In this document: piece after piece, positions 36,701 through 46,700 of the stretch
Layout: each line of letters begins with the position of its first letter
Numbering within the stretch: position 1 is the first letter of the stretch
Assembly: GCF_029633865.1 (NCBI RefSeq)
Contig: NC_079212.1
Coordinates: forward strand, 87,102,172-87,166,171
Length of the DNA stretch: 64,000 bases
Direction: 5' to 3'
From: Lampris incognitus
Taxonomy: Eukaryota; Chordata; Actinopteri; Lampriformes; Lampridae
Program-made: the position numbers and the translations under genes
Notes under the pieces: generated by a model
The model's database searches: none
Seen by the model: only the letters and a program-made list of their open reading frames with translations
Told to the model about the DNA's origin: nothing

Positions 36701-39493
36701 TATATCCTGTGTAATTACATATATGTATATCCTGTCATTAAATATATGCATATCCTGTGTAATTACATATACGTATATCCTGTGTCATTACATATATGTT
36801 GTGTAATTACATATACATATATCCTGTGTCATTACACATATGTATATCCTGTGTCATTACATATATGTTGTGTCATTACATATATGTATATACTGTGTAA
36901 TTACATATACGTATATCCTATGTCATTACATATATGTTGTGTAATTACATATACATATATCCTGGGTCATTACATATATGTATATATCCTGTGTCATTAC
37001 ATATATGTACATCCTGTCATTAAATGTATGCATATCCTGTGTCATTACATATATGTCGTGTCATTACATATATGTATATCCTGTGTAATTACATATATGT
37101 ATATCGTGTGTAGTTGCATACATGTTGTGTAATTACATATATGTATATCCTGTGTAGTTACATACATGTTGTGTAATTACATATATGTATATCCTGTGTA
37201 GTTACATGGGCAGCAGTGGAGGGAAGGGAGTCTTATTCCTTGTATGTGTAGGTCTACACATACATGGCCAAATACACCGATTCGGATTGCAGTTCTGCCT
37301 GATGAAGTCGCAGTAAATTTGCTGCACATGCTCTACTACCATGTCCTAACCACAAGCTGTCCAACCTTCACAAATGAGCTGTGAGACCAACCGAGTCCAC
37401 CATAATGATATAGTAGTTTGTTATTTTGAATATCGGTAAATGCATTTTTTCCCTTAAGGCCTTTTTTACTCATGACCTCTTGTAGAGTGTGAACTGGTCA
37501 TCTACATCCACACCTGTTGTCTAATTCACACCAGACCTGATGCGAGTATTCCCCGGTAGCATCTGTACATGTATGCCAAGGACTACATAAGTCCAGCATG
37601 TAGCATGAGAGTATCTATGTAAACACACTTCTGACCAGCTGTACCCAACAATCACTACCAACGCTGCTGGTCAGTGACTTTCAGACTGGGCACGTCTTAT
37701 CAGTGGCCCATACTCCTTGACCTATCACTTCCAGAACACTCCGACATGTTTATCAAAGAAAACATGTATTTTAATTTGTGTTACCTCTTTTATCTGCATT
37801 TAACTTGCATGTAACTAGCGGCATTTCCTAGAAAGTCACAAAACACGTTGTATTTCTGTGTTTAGCGATATCAGATGCTATATTTGTGCATATGTAAAGT
37901 AGCTAATGGAAATCTAGCTCCTCGGAAGCTAGTTATCCCCAACAGCTGGTTTCCCTGAGTCGTTAAACAGCATCTTTTTCAAGATTGTGCAGCCCTTTTG
38001 CTAACACAACAGAAAACTGTGGTTAAATGCTTCATTTGATGTATTGAATAATGCAGATCCTACACACATTTGAATGGAGTAACATTATTTTCCTGAGCTA
38101 ATGTATGAGTGCATGCTCACAGAGGAAAACCAGTCACTTGTGGAGTTCTTAAGTCACGAACAGGTCAGACGTCCTCATTTGATGTGAACACTTACCTTCA
38201 TTGCTTTTATTCAGAACGTTCAAACAATGTTTGGCTTCAACGTACTTGGTCGCGACAACCTTGAGTTGACCTATTGAGGACGTCAAGAACTCAATTTCCT
38301 GCAAGACAAGGACAACAACAACAACCAGTATGTATTAAGCATCTCTGAGTACTCTGAAAAGCGCTCTATCAATAAAATATATTGTTGTTAGCGCGGTCGC
38401 CTAACAGCAAGAAGGTACTGGGTTCGAGCCTCGGGGTAGTCCAACCTTGGGGTTCGTCCCGGGTCATCCTGTGTGGAGTTTGCATGTTCTCCCCATGTCT
38501 GCGTGGGTTTCCTCTCACAGTCCAAAGACATGTAGGTCAGGTGAATCGGCCGTACTAAATTGTCCCTAGCTGAGAATGTGTGTTTGTGTGTGTCGGCCCT
38601 GTGTTATGGACTGGCGGCCTGTCCAGGGTGTCTCCCCACCTGCCGCCCAATGACTGCTGGGATAGACTCCAGCATCCCCGCGACCCTGAGAGCAGGATAA
38701 GTGGTTGGGATAATGGATGGATGGATGGGACTATTAAAGCCGCTTTATTTGTCCTTGTATTGTTACAACGTATTGTGTCCTCTGCATGTAACCCATCCTA
38801 TCGTATAGGAGCAGTGGGCAGCTGCAGCACCCGGGGACCAACTCCAGTTCTTCTTTCCATTGCTTTGCTCAGGGGCACAGGCAGGGGTATTAACCCTAAC
38901 GTGCATGTCTTTTTGATGGTGGGAGGAAACCGGAGCGCCCGGAGGAAACTCACGCAGACACGGGGAGAACGCGCAAACGCCACACAGAAAGGACCTGGGA
39001 CGGCCCGGGGTTCGAACCCAGGACCTTCTCGCTGTGACGCAACAGTGCTAATCACTGGGCCACCATATTATTATCGTCTCACAACATTAAGAGCAGCAAG
39101 TGAACAATCCGCAGCCATAAAACATCCCGTTCCGCACCCTCGACATCGACTGTGCAAAATATAGTCACTGAGCAACTCCGGGAACTCTGGGAACTCCGGC
39201 CCAGAGCGTGTTCCAGTGACTGCGCTGAGACAATGCGGGCAGACATGTTGCCACACAGTGGGTGTGTGCCGGGTGCCTCGCTAGCGCTAGCTAGCATTAG
39301 CAGCTAGGTTAGCTAACTAAGTTTACAGATGCTTGCTACCCCCCCCCCCCCAACACATTTCATCTGGACTGTCACGCTCATAACGACAACAACTGGACCA
39401 CACGCGCCCGTTTGAGACAACTCTCACCTGATCGAGCTGCGTTTTGAGCCCCTCTAACTGCGGGAGGGCCAGCTCTGCCAGGTTCACCGCCAT
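30644..39493 (-). CDS. pfdn5: Prefoldin subunit 5, complete (6 exons)
   Basis: Alpha-class subunit of the hexameric prefoldin co-chaperone, which captures unfolded actin and tubulin and passes them to the CCT/TRiC chaperonin in the cytosol. Mammalian PFDN5 is also known as MM-1, a MYC-binding protein. Exons 39428-39493, 38196-38298, 33183-33214, 32694-32768, 32470-32575 and 30644-30729 join to 155 residues plus stop; human PFDN5 has 154. N-terminal helix [13 protein letters not shown] and [11 protein letters not shown], central beta region [10 protein letters not shown] and [12 protein letters not shown], then the C-terminal helix [19 protein letters not shown]. The last intron starts with GC rather than GT. 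The gene is expanded to about 9 kb by repeats, including a Tc1 element in intron 2. It lies downstream of espl1 on the same strand, as in mammals. Confidence 0.95.
31511..31942 (-). mobile_element. SINE family A with perfect 16-bp target duplication
   Basis: Flanked by ATGATGATTAAAACAT at 31495-31510 and 31943-31958, so a fairly recent insertion into pfdn5 intron 5. Confidence 0.92.
32034..32438 (+). mobile_element. SINE family A, forward, next to pfdn5 exon 5
   Basis: Head GGGCATCCGGGTAGTGTAG with a partly deleted tRNA part; the tail AAGGGAGAAAAAAAAT ends about 31 bp from the pfdn5 exon 5 GC donor. Inverted relative to the copy at 31511. Confidence 0.85.
32470..32575 (-). CDS. pfdn5: pfdn5 exon 5, ending in a GC donor
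   Basis: 106 nt; acceptor CTACAG. Encodes [19 protein letters not shown] and the helix through EKHAMKQ. Joining to exon 6 in frame requires the cut AAACAAG|GCAAGC, a GC-AG intron. No GT donor in the right phase is nearby. Confidence 0.92.
32694..32768 (-). CDS. pfdn5: pfdn5 exon 4
   Basis: 75 nt in phase 0; acceptor TCTCAG, donor GTAAGC. Encodes [20 protein letters not shown] and YFVEK, the beta-hairpin region that assembles the prefoldin hexamer. Confidence 0.95.
33183..33214 (-). CDS. pfdn5: pfdn5 exon 3 (32-nt microexon)
   Basis: Acceptor CACAG before 33214; encodes [11 protein letters not shown]. The donor reads TCT|GTATCC, a poor match to consensus, but both flanking phases and family sequence require it. 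Confidence 0.88.
33488..33850 (-). mobile_element. SINE family B
   Basis: Near full length in pfdn5 intron 2, with head complement GGGGCTCGAACCC near 33790. Confidence 0.8.
34212..34632 (+). mobile_element. SINE family A, head deleted in part
   Basis: GGGCGTCCAGGTAGTGTGGC start; the B-box region is shortened; ends in poly(A). In pfdn5 intron 2. Confidence 0.85.
34945..36562 (-). mobile_element. Full-length Tc1 transposon, structurally intact
   Basis: 1,618 bp with perfect 27-bp TIRs starting CACTACCGTTCAAAAGTTTG, flanked by TA on both sides. Inserted into a TA of a 23-bp minisatellite in pfdn5 intron 2. Contains an uninterrupted transposase gene. Confidence 0.95.
35107..36150 (-). CDS. Tc1-family transposase, intact
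   Basis: 347 residues, normal length for Tc1 transposases. N-terminal paired-like helix-turn-helix ([19 protein letters not shown], about 27-45), GRPR AT-hook-like motif (59-62), and a DD34E catalytic domain: [23 protein letters not shown] and [13 protein letters not shown]. No stop or frameshift. It would catalyse cut-and-paste at TA sites. Same strand as pfdn5. Confidence 0.95.
   Translation of the reverse strand: MARKRELSSETRQSILVLRNEGYSMREIAKKLKISYTGVYYSLQRTAQTGSNQSRKRSGRPRCTTEQEDKYIRVSSLRNRRLTGPQLASSLNSTRKTPVSTSTVKRRLRDSGLQGRVAKKKPYLRLTNKRKRLRWAKEHRHWTEEDWKKVLWTDESKFEVFGSQRRTFVRRRTNEKMLEECLTPSVKHGGGNVMVWGCFGAGKVGDLYRVKGILNKEGYHSILQRHAIPSGQRLIGANFILQQDNDPKHTSKLCKNYLEQKQAAGILSVMEWPAQSPDLNPIELLWEQLDRMVRKKCPSNQSNLWELLLEAWGAISPDYLNKLTARMPKVCNAVIAANGGFFDESKV
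37208..38195. other. pfdn5 intron 2, unique sequence
   Basis: Nothing recognised in about 1 kb between the minisatellite and exon 2. Confidence 0.5.
38196..38298 (-). CDS. pfdn5: pfdn5 exon 2
   Basis: 103 nt; acceptor TTGCAG, donor GTAAGT-like. Encodes [19 protein letters not shown] and [15 protein letters not shown], the rest of the first coiled-coil helix. Confidence 0.95.
38390..38733 (+). mobile_element. SINE family B
   Basis: Forward copy with A box GTTAGCGCGGTCGC and B box GGGTTCGAGCC, tail ATGGATGGATGG. In pfdn5 intron 1. Confidence 0.8.
38760..39066 (-). mobile_element. SINE-like repeat related to family B
   Basis: Shares the head half (GGAGCGCCCGGAGGAAAC, GGGTTCGAACCCAGG) but has a different tail half (TAGGAGCAGTGGGCAGCTGC). 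The tail half alone recurs near 480-590 and 41985-42070. Confidence 0.65.
39428..39493 (-). CDS. pfdn5: pfdn5 exon 1 (start)
   Basis: 66 nt from ATG to donor GTGAGA. Encodes [20 protein letters not shown] and DQ. The context CAACATGGCGG around the start also fits a YY1-type element. Confidence 0.95.
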
Positions 39494-39550
39494 GTTGAAA
39501 GCCGAACAGGAAGTAGCCGGCGCACAACCTGCTATGCTTCCGGGTTAAAA
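39484..39550 (-). promoter_or_regulatory. pfdn5: pfdn5 core promoter candidate (ETS and YY1-like sites)
   Basis: Just upstream of the ATG the minus strand carries CCGGAAG and ACTTCCTG (ETS-type) and AACATGGCGG overlapping the start codon (YY1-type). This combination is common in TATA-less housekeeping promoters. No TATA box was seen. The transcription start is not defined. Confidence 0.5.
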
Positions 39551-40289
39551 GCGCTGCCCGGAGCGGTTTCAGGATCGGACCGGGTACCCAGAAATATACC
39601 CCAAAATATTCGCTACCCGTGTGGGGCAACGACACTTTTATTGGGACGTCTTTACTGACAGTAAAATTCCCATACAAACATGAAAGTTATTAATACGGAC
39701 AAAACATCAGAGAACACAAATAAGACAGTCTTTGCAGCTTTCTTATTTTTAGAGTTAACAACGGTTTTAATGTACTGTTTGGTTTCATTCTCGAATACTA
39801 TAAATAAGGGCTTAGAATGGCTAAACGTTGACTTACGAATATAATAGTTTGCTAAAATAATCATCAAATTGATTATGCAGAATTCTTTAAGTTTATTACT
39901 ATTGTGATTATGGAAACCAGAACAGTTCATTTTCCCAATAAAGAGAAGTCAGTCAATACTGTGACACGGCTTCCCAAAATGTGGGACCTTGCCAGAACAG
40001 GTGCAGCATTGTTTCTGGATAGTTCACACAATGAACAGTCAACACAAATGTCTTTCTAAACCTTAAGAAGATGATGACTTGCAGGATAATACCTATGTAT
40101 GATTTTGAAAGAAACTTCCCTTACTTCATTGGTAAGGAGATATTTGTATGGAAGATTCCAGATACTTTTCCAATTCAAGATAGGGTACAACAGAAGGGAC
40201 TGGGCAACGACACCCTTTACAATGGATTTCCCAGTCCACATACCTGCAGTTGCATTGCAGAACTACTGGGGAAACCCATTCAGAATATG

Positions 40290-41210
40290 GACTCACAACT
40301 GACACTATTGTGGCTACTGTAAGTGACAATGCATCGAACTTCTCAACAGCAATTCGAGAGTTCAGCATCACAGACATTCAGAGGAACAGGACGAGACAGA
40401 TGAGCAGGAACAGGATCTTTCATTTGTAATAATAGATCCAGAGGGAGAACAAGTGTCAGTGTGCTGTCATTCTACCTCCTCACGTCAGGCGTTCCACCCA
40501 CACACTGAGTTTGGGTTCAACCACTGATGCCAAAAGGGTAATTAAAGACAATTCAACTCTCTCCAGGCTGAATCATTTACCCATGGCAAAGTGTTCAGCC
40601 CTCTGGAAGACCAAAATATGTGGAAATACTCATGACTTGACCAACCAGCAACTGAAGACACCCTGCGTTTGTAGGTGGAATTCTCTTTATGACCGTTTGA
40701 GTCAGCTGACATTTCTTTGGGGGAAGCTTCCTGAGACCATGGCTGCTTTGCCACACCCGCCGTTCAAAGAGGTAGAACTTAATTTCCTTTAGGAATACTA
40801 AAGGGTCCTCAAGGCCATTGCCATTGTAATTGCCCGCCTTCCAGGTCAGACCTCATGCTACTATGGTGAGCTCATACCGACCCTCTCTGCTGCTCAGGCT
40901 AAAAAACTTCATGACCTGCAAGCTTCAAACGTGCGGTACTGCTCACGTATCTTGCAAGCCACCATAGCTGGCTTTGAAAAAAGGTTCAGTAGCTTCTTAC
41001 CGCTGGAGGCTGATGTCAATGAAGCCATCCTGGCTACAGAAACCCACCTGTTTTTCAAGATGAGGTGGTTGCCTCCCAAACTAGCTGCAGAGGAGAGGAT
41101 ACATCACCTGTTTCTGCACGCAGCTAAAAAGCTTGGCCTTGTGTCAGGAAGTGAGACCGCCTCATCAAACACCACTGGAGAGTGAAGACGAGTTCATCTT
41201 CTCTGACCGT
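40290..41210 (+). pseudogene. Degenerate hAT transposase
   Basis: Broken frames give TVSDNASNFSTAIREF (hAT catalytic-D region), a KEVELNFL/LKAIAIVIARLPGQ block, GFEKRFSSFLPLEADVNEAI and AAEERIHHLFLHAAKKLG. Several stops and shifts. Lies between pfdn5 and espl1. Confidence 0.75.
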
Positions 41211-41760
41211 TCTTCATCTTCTCTGGGTACGGGTAAACTTCTCTCACTTCAGTGTCTTAAGGTTAAACTGCAATGTCATGAACTAACCATTAAAAAGGAA
41301 TATTCATCAATTGAAAAATAAATGAGCAGCTAGTTTCATGTCATGTTTTTAAATATTTTTGTGATATTAAAAAACCTTGAATTTAATGTAAATTCATAAC
41401 AACTTTGTTTCCTTGTTTCGCTCTACTGTTTCCAATCCCAACAGCAGGAAGTGAGAGCCAGTTGCCCAGCCACAGGAAGGACTCAGCCAGACATTTCTCC
41501 ATTCTCAGCTGAGATGGATGGTGTAGCGGTGCAACATGTCTTTCGATTTAATAAAAGGCATTAATTGTCAGGAATGCCGTCGTTCTACAGTATGGTTGTT
41601 TGTATTATTTGTTAGTAAAAACAGACATGTTCCATAAAGGTTTGTTGTATTTGATGCATGTTTGTAATCCTGAGGGAGTTGGTTGAACGAGGCCCTATCG
41701 ATGCACTTCTTGTGACATCATAAAAGCTTGTGACTTTTTTTTCTTATCATGGATAAATAG

Positions 41761-41886
41761 ACCTACACTAATGCTCAGACCTACACTAAGGCTCAGACCT
41801 ACACTAAGGCTCAGACCTGCACTAAGGCTCAGACCTGCACTAAGGCTCAGACCTACACTAATGCTCAGACCTACACTAAGGCTCAT
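41761..41886. repeat. 18-bp tandem repeat, 7 copies
   Basis: Unit ACCTACACTAAGGCTCAG. Between pfdn5 and espl1. Multiples of three make short frames that are not genes. Confidence 0.93.
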
Positions 41887-42380
41887 CATAAGAGGCTTCG
41901 AATGCCCGACAAAGCGCAAGAAATCACATAATCACTCCAAGAAATTTAAGATTTATCTTTATAATTTCTTTATCGTCATTTCTCAGTGCTCGCAAATTTT
42001 ATCCTCTGTATTTGACCTTGCCTATACGCTGGGAGCAGCGGGCAGGGCCAACGCCAGTTCCAACACTGTTTCACAACCTGAACCCAACAAGAGTCAGAGA
42101 TACAGAACACCCATATTCCTGTTACAACCATACTTTTAATGAGAGTCATAACAACAGGCTCATCAGTGTGATACTGTGTGTAAAACATTGTAACACAGTG
42201 TAACACATTTTTCTGTAATAAATAGAACAAGCAGCGCATCTATAATAAAAGCAGCACAGCTGAGCTCTTTCGGCATTTTGTCTTCCCTTTAACGGCCAAC
42301 GTGAACTGAAGCGTGATGTCACTGCTGTGACAGAGGGATGTCACGCACCCAAGCTGAGGTGGTTTATAGTTCTACATTTT

Positions 42381-42814
42381 TTTACCCTTTGTTTCTCCTC
42401 AGTTGTACTTGGCCAATTACCCCAATCTTCCGAGCTGTCCCTGTCGCTGCTCCACCCCCTCTGCCGATCCGGGGAGGGTAGAAGACTACCACATGCCTCC
42501 TCCCATACATGTGGAGTCACCAGCGCTTCTTTTCACCTGACAGTGAGGAGATTTACCAGGGGGACGTAGCGCATGGGAGGATCACGCCATTCCCCCCAGT
42601 TCCCCCTCCCACCCCCTGAACAGGCGTCCCGACAGACCAAAGGAGGCACTAGTGCAGCGACCAGGGCACACACCCACATCCGGCTTCCGCAGACACGGCC
42701 AATTGTGTCTGTAGGGACGCCCGACCAAGCTGGAGGTAACACGGGGATTCGAACCGGAGATCCCTGTGTTGGTAAGCAACGGAATAGACCGCTACGCCAC
42801 CTGGAAGTCCATAT
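42381..42814 (-). mobile_element. SINE family A
   Basis: Reverse copy flanked by TTCTACATTTT on both sides. Between pfdn5 and espl1. Confidence 0.85.
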
Positions 42815-43403
42815 TTCTACATTTTAACAGTGCAGTTTAAAAGCATAAATATAGTACAATGTGCAGTTCACCATTATTAATAACCTACATTTAGAGGAAG
42901 GGAAAAAAAGAAGAAGAAAAAAACGTCCGAATGCCAGAATCTGAAAACTGAATACATACCCAACAAACAAATATCCGGTTAGCCGAATATTCGGGTCCGG
43001 CCCTTGTAACAAGATACTTTTTGACGTATTTGTGCCCCTCTCTGCAGCTTGCTAATGTGCTAGGTGGGCCTGCTTGCTTTTGAGTATCACATTCCAGTCT
43101 GGTGTACAAGAGGAGAACCCAACGCACATTTCGGGTGCAGCGTTCAGTCCATTTCTGGCGGAAACGGAACCTGGTAGACATACCCACAAGCTCCCTCATG
43201 TGGCTTAAAGGTGTATTGCAGATATAAATCAAAACGTATGGAAGAAATTCTGCAAATTTATTTGGCGACCCAAATAATATCTCCTGCGACCCACTTGTGG
43301 GTCCCGACCCACCCAGTCTCTGGGAATGACTGAACTAGCCAATCAGATCAGTGAAATCAAACTACACACAGCTGGCGTATTGGTCACATCATCAAGTGTA
43401 AAA

Positions 43404-43409
43404 TTTAAT
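43404..43409 (-). terminator. espl1: espl1 poly(A) signal candidate ATTAAA
   Basis: ATTAAA on the minus strand about 180 nt after the stop; the commonest variant of the poly(A) signal. No AATAAA lies closer. Confidence 0.45.
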
Positions 43410-43590
43410 ATCTGAAAAACTATAAATGGTATTTTGCTTAGAGTCTTACATTGTCACGGAAAGCAGGAGCAGCAACATTGTTTCGTATGCAATATGTGTG
43501 TATAGCGTACAGACTGTAGCGGTAGCAGTTAAAAATGTGTGACAAAGTTCGATTTTCAGACAACAGGAACGTACATACTCAAATCAAATC

Positions 43591-43792
43591 TTACTGCAAG
43601 TGGATTGGTAAACCATAGACCACAGGTGCGGCCCCTATGAGGTGTTTGAGGTGTGTGGCATGACGGGATGGACCGATATGGTTCAGAAGGGGAGATCCGG
43701 GTCCAGCGGAGAGCCAGGATTTAAGCAAGGCTTTAGTGAAGCGGTCCATGTCTCGGTCCGTCACATCCCACAGATTTCCTAAAACCAAGGGG
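43591..43792 (-). CDS. espl1: espl1 last exon
   Basis: 202 nt; acceptor CCCAG. The split Cys codon is completed, then [20 protein letters not shown] to [16 protein letters not shown] and TAA at 43591-43593. Matches the separase C-terminus end to end. Confidence 0.97.
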
Positions 43793-46700
43793 CTGGGGGA
43801 TGGGGGGCAAAGAGGAGATAGATAGTTAGTTAGATACACATCAGCACTTCCTGGTCTCGCACTCTTCAACCCGTTCCGAACATTTGGTGTGTGTCCTCCA
43901 AGTGGCAACTAAAAATAATTAACTTGAGTCGTCGATCATATAATTAATTCTTACTCGGGCACTCATTTAAAAAGTTTGGTTACTTAAGAAAAATACCTAT
44001 AGCTTAATTCATAATTAAAAAACAGCTGGCTTGCCGTGCAGTGCCACCTCTTTATTCGACAGCGGCCCTACAGGAAGCTCACCTACGGTTCCCCAACTTA
44101 TTCGTGCTAAGATCTTATGGAGATATTTGAAACAGCTGCTGCTGGGATGTTGTTTAAGACTGAACGTCTCTAAGAAGTGGGCCGGGCTCAAACTACAGGA
44201 GAAGAGCCATTAAGAAAACAAAACTTAACACTGGCTGATAATTACAAACCACATGGGAGATGGAAAAAATTAGGAATCCATTCCACACCATACTGACCAC
44301 GAGGTTTGCAGGCTACATTAATGTGAGTCTCAATTTTTAAATCTTTTACTGAGGCTGCTATAGAGTTTGATAATATTGCCAAACATGTCAACATATAGCG
44401 TACTGTATATGAGAATTACTACTACTACCACTACTACTACTACTACTACTACTATTACTTTCAGCTGCTCCCGTTAGGGGGCGCCACAGCAGATCATCCG
44501 TTTCCATCTGTTCCTGTTCTCTGCATCTTCCTCTGCCACACCAGCCACCTGCATGTCCTCCCTCACCACATCCATAAACCTCCTCTTTAGCCTTCCTCTT
44601 CTCCTCTTCCCTGGCAGCTCCATATTCAGCATCCTTCTCCCAATATACCCAGCACCTCTCCTCCACCCATGTCCACACCATCTCAATCTTGTCTCTCTTG
44701 CTCTGTCTCCAAACCGTCCAACCTGAGCTGTCCCTCTAATATACTCGTTCCTAATCCTGTCCTTCTTCATCACTCCCAAAGAAAATCTTATCATCTTCAA
44801 CTCTGCCACCTCCAGCTCCACCTCCTGTCTTTTCATCAGTGCCACTGTCTCTAGACCATATAACATAGCTGGTCTCACAACCATCTTGTAAACCTTCCCT
44901 TTAACTCTTGCTGGTACCTTTCTGTCACAAATCAGTCCTGATACTCTTCTCCACCCACTCCACCCTGCCTGCACTCTCTTCTTCACCTCCCTTCTGCACT
45001 CCCCATTACTTTGGACTGTTGACCCAAAGTATTTAAACTCATCTACCTTCATCACCTCTCCTCCTTGCACCCTCATCATTCCACTGTCCTCCCTCTCATT
45101 CATGCATAGGTATTCGGTCTTGCTCCTACTGACTTTCACTCCTCTTCTCTCCAGTGCATACCTCCACCTCTCCAGGCTCTCCTCCACCTGCTCCCTACTC
45201 TCGCTACAGATCACAATGTCATCCACAAACATCATAGTCCACAGAGACTCCTGCCTGATCTCATCCGTCAACCTGTCCATCACCACTGCTAATCCCACCT
45301 CTATCTTGAACCCATCCGTCACTCCTACGGCACACCTGACCACTGTCACACTGCCCTCATACATATCCTGCACCACTCCTACATACTTCTCTGCAACTCC
45401 CGACTTCCTCAAACAATACTACACTTCCTCTCTTGGCACGTATATGAGAATTTACCAAAGTTCAAAAAGCAGTCATCCTATAAAAAAAAAAAAAAAAAAA
45501 AGCAGTATTAAACACTTACATAATTATCTTTATGCATGCTCAATAACCCAGGGAAGGAAATCACAGAAAGTTGAATTAGTTCATCTGGACACAAGGTTTA
45601 TTGACTGAAGAGGTCACTTAGATGAGTGAGGAGACATTTCTGTTAATGAACCTTGTGTCGAGATGAACTGATTCAACTTTCTTTGACAGTGGCATAAAGA
45701 CCGAAAACAACGATCAGTTTCATATGCGAATTACCGTGACCATTAACTACAGTTTCAATGGCCATGTAGACTATTCAGAGGATTGGGGAATAATTGCAAT
45801 CACAGCATTGTAAGATGGCGACAGATGTACTCCAGGTAGACCGTATGAAATTACAGGAAGTCCCCACCCTTTGCAATAGAACCACCCTGAACACTGACCA
45901 AGTGTGTCTGCTCCTGAAGCTGTGTCTTCAGTCCACGTACTTCACATACAGGGGGCAGTACTATAGGCAGAGGCATGGGTGTGCTATGGGTTCCCCAGTC
46001 TCACCTGTAGTGGCCAACTTGTATGTGGAGGAAGTGGAAAAGAGGCTCTGATGTCCTATCCAGGGACACCACCTAGCCATTGGTTCAGATTTGTGGACGA
46101 CACCTGGGTTAAAATTAAATCTCAGGACATACCACATTTCACCGACCACATTAACTCTGTTGACAAGTTCAGGCCATCAAGTTCACCGGGGAAGATGTGG
46201 AACATGACAGGTTAGCCTTCTTACACTGTCAGATTGCAGTTGGTGATGAGGGACGTTTGATTGTTGATGTTTACATAAACCAACACATACTGATCATTAC
46301 TTAAGGTTTGACTCTCATCATCCACTGGAGCACAATCTAGGAGTTATCAGGACGTTGCACCACTGAGCTGACAACGTCCTCACCAACACGGTGGCCGGGG
46401 AAGAAAAAAAATCCCACATTAAACAGGCCCTGGTTAAGTGTGGTTATCCTAACTGGGTGTTTGTCAAAGCCAGGAAGACAACCAAACAGTGAACCAGCCA
46501 ATCAGAGAGAGTAGAAGGGCCACAGCTGTCTAAGTGTAAACCAGTGGTGATTCTGTATGTGGTGGGAGTGTTTGAAAAGTTGATACGCGTATTTTCCAAA
46601 CACCATGTCTCAGTTGCTTTCAAACCCCAAAACATGCTGCACCAGAAGTTGGTCCACCCCAAGGATCAGGTCCCCCGACACAAACAGAACAATATAGTGT

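Larger units (their letters stand above)
34801..37207. repeat. 23-bp AT-rich minisatellite split by Tc1
   Basis: Unit TATCCTGTGTCATTACATAT plus ATG at 34801-34944 and 36563-37207. Tc1 sits between. In pfdn5 intron 2. Confidence 0.92.

Noticed and set aside
34813-37132. Repetitive Tyr/Ile/Cys-rich frames near the Tc1 element
   Set aside because: Translations of the 23-bp AT minisatellite.
41771-42139. 122-codon frame rich in LRPTLR repeats
   Set aside because: Translation of the 18-bp tandem repeat followed by SINE-like sequence.
45102-45608. 168-codon plus-strand frame
   Set aside because: Antisense shadow of the RTE-type LINE on the minus strand plus flanking sequence.
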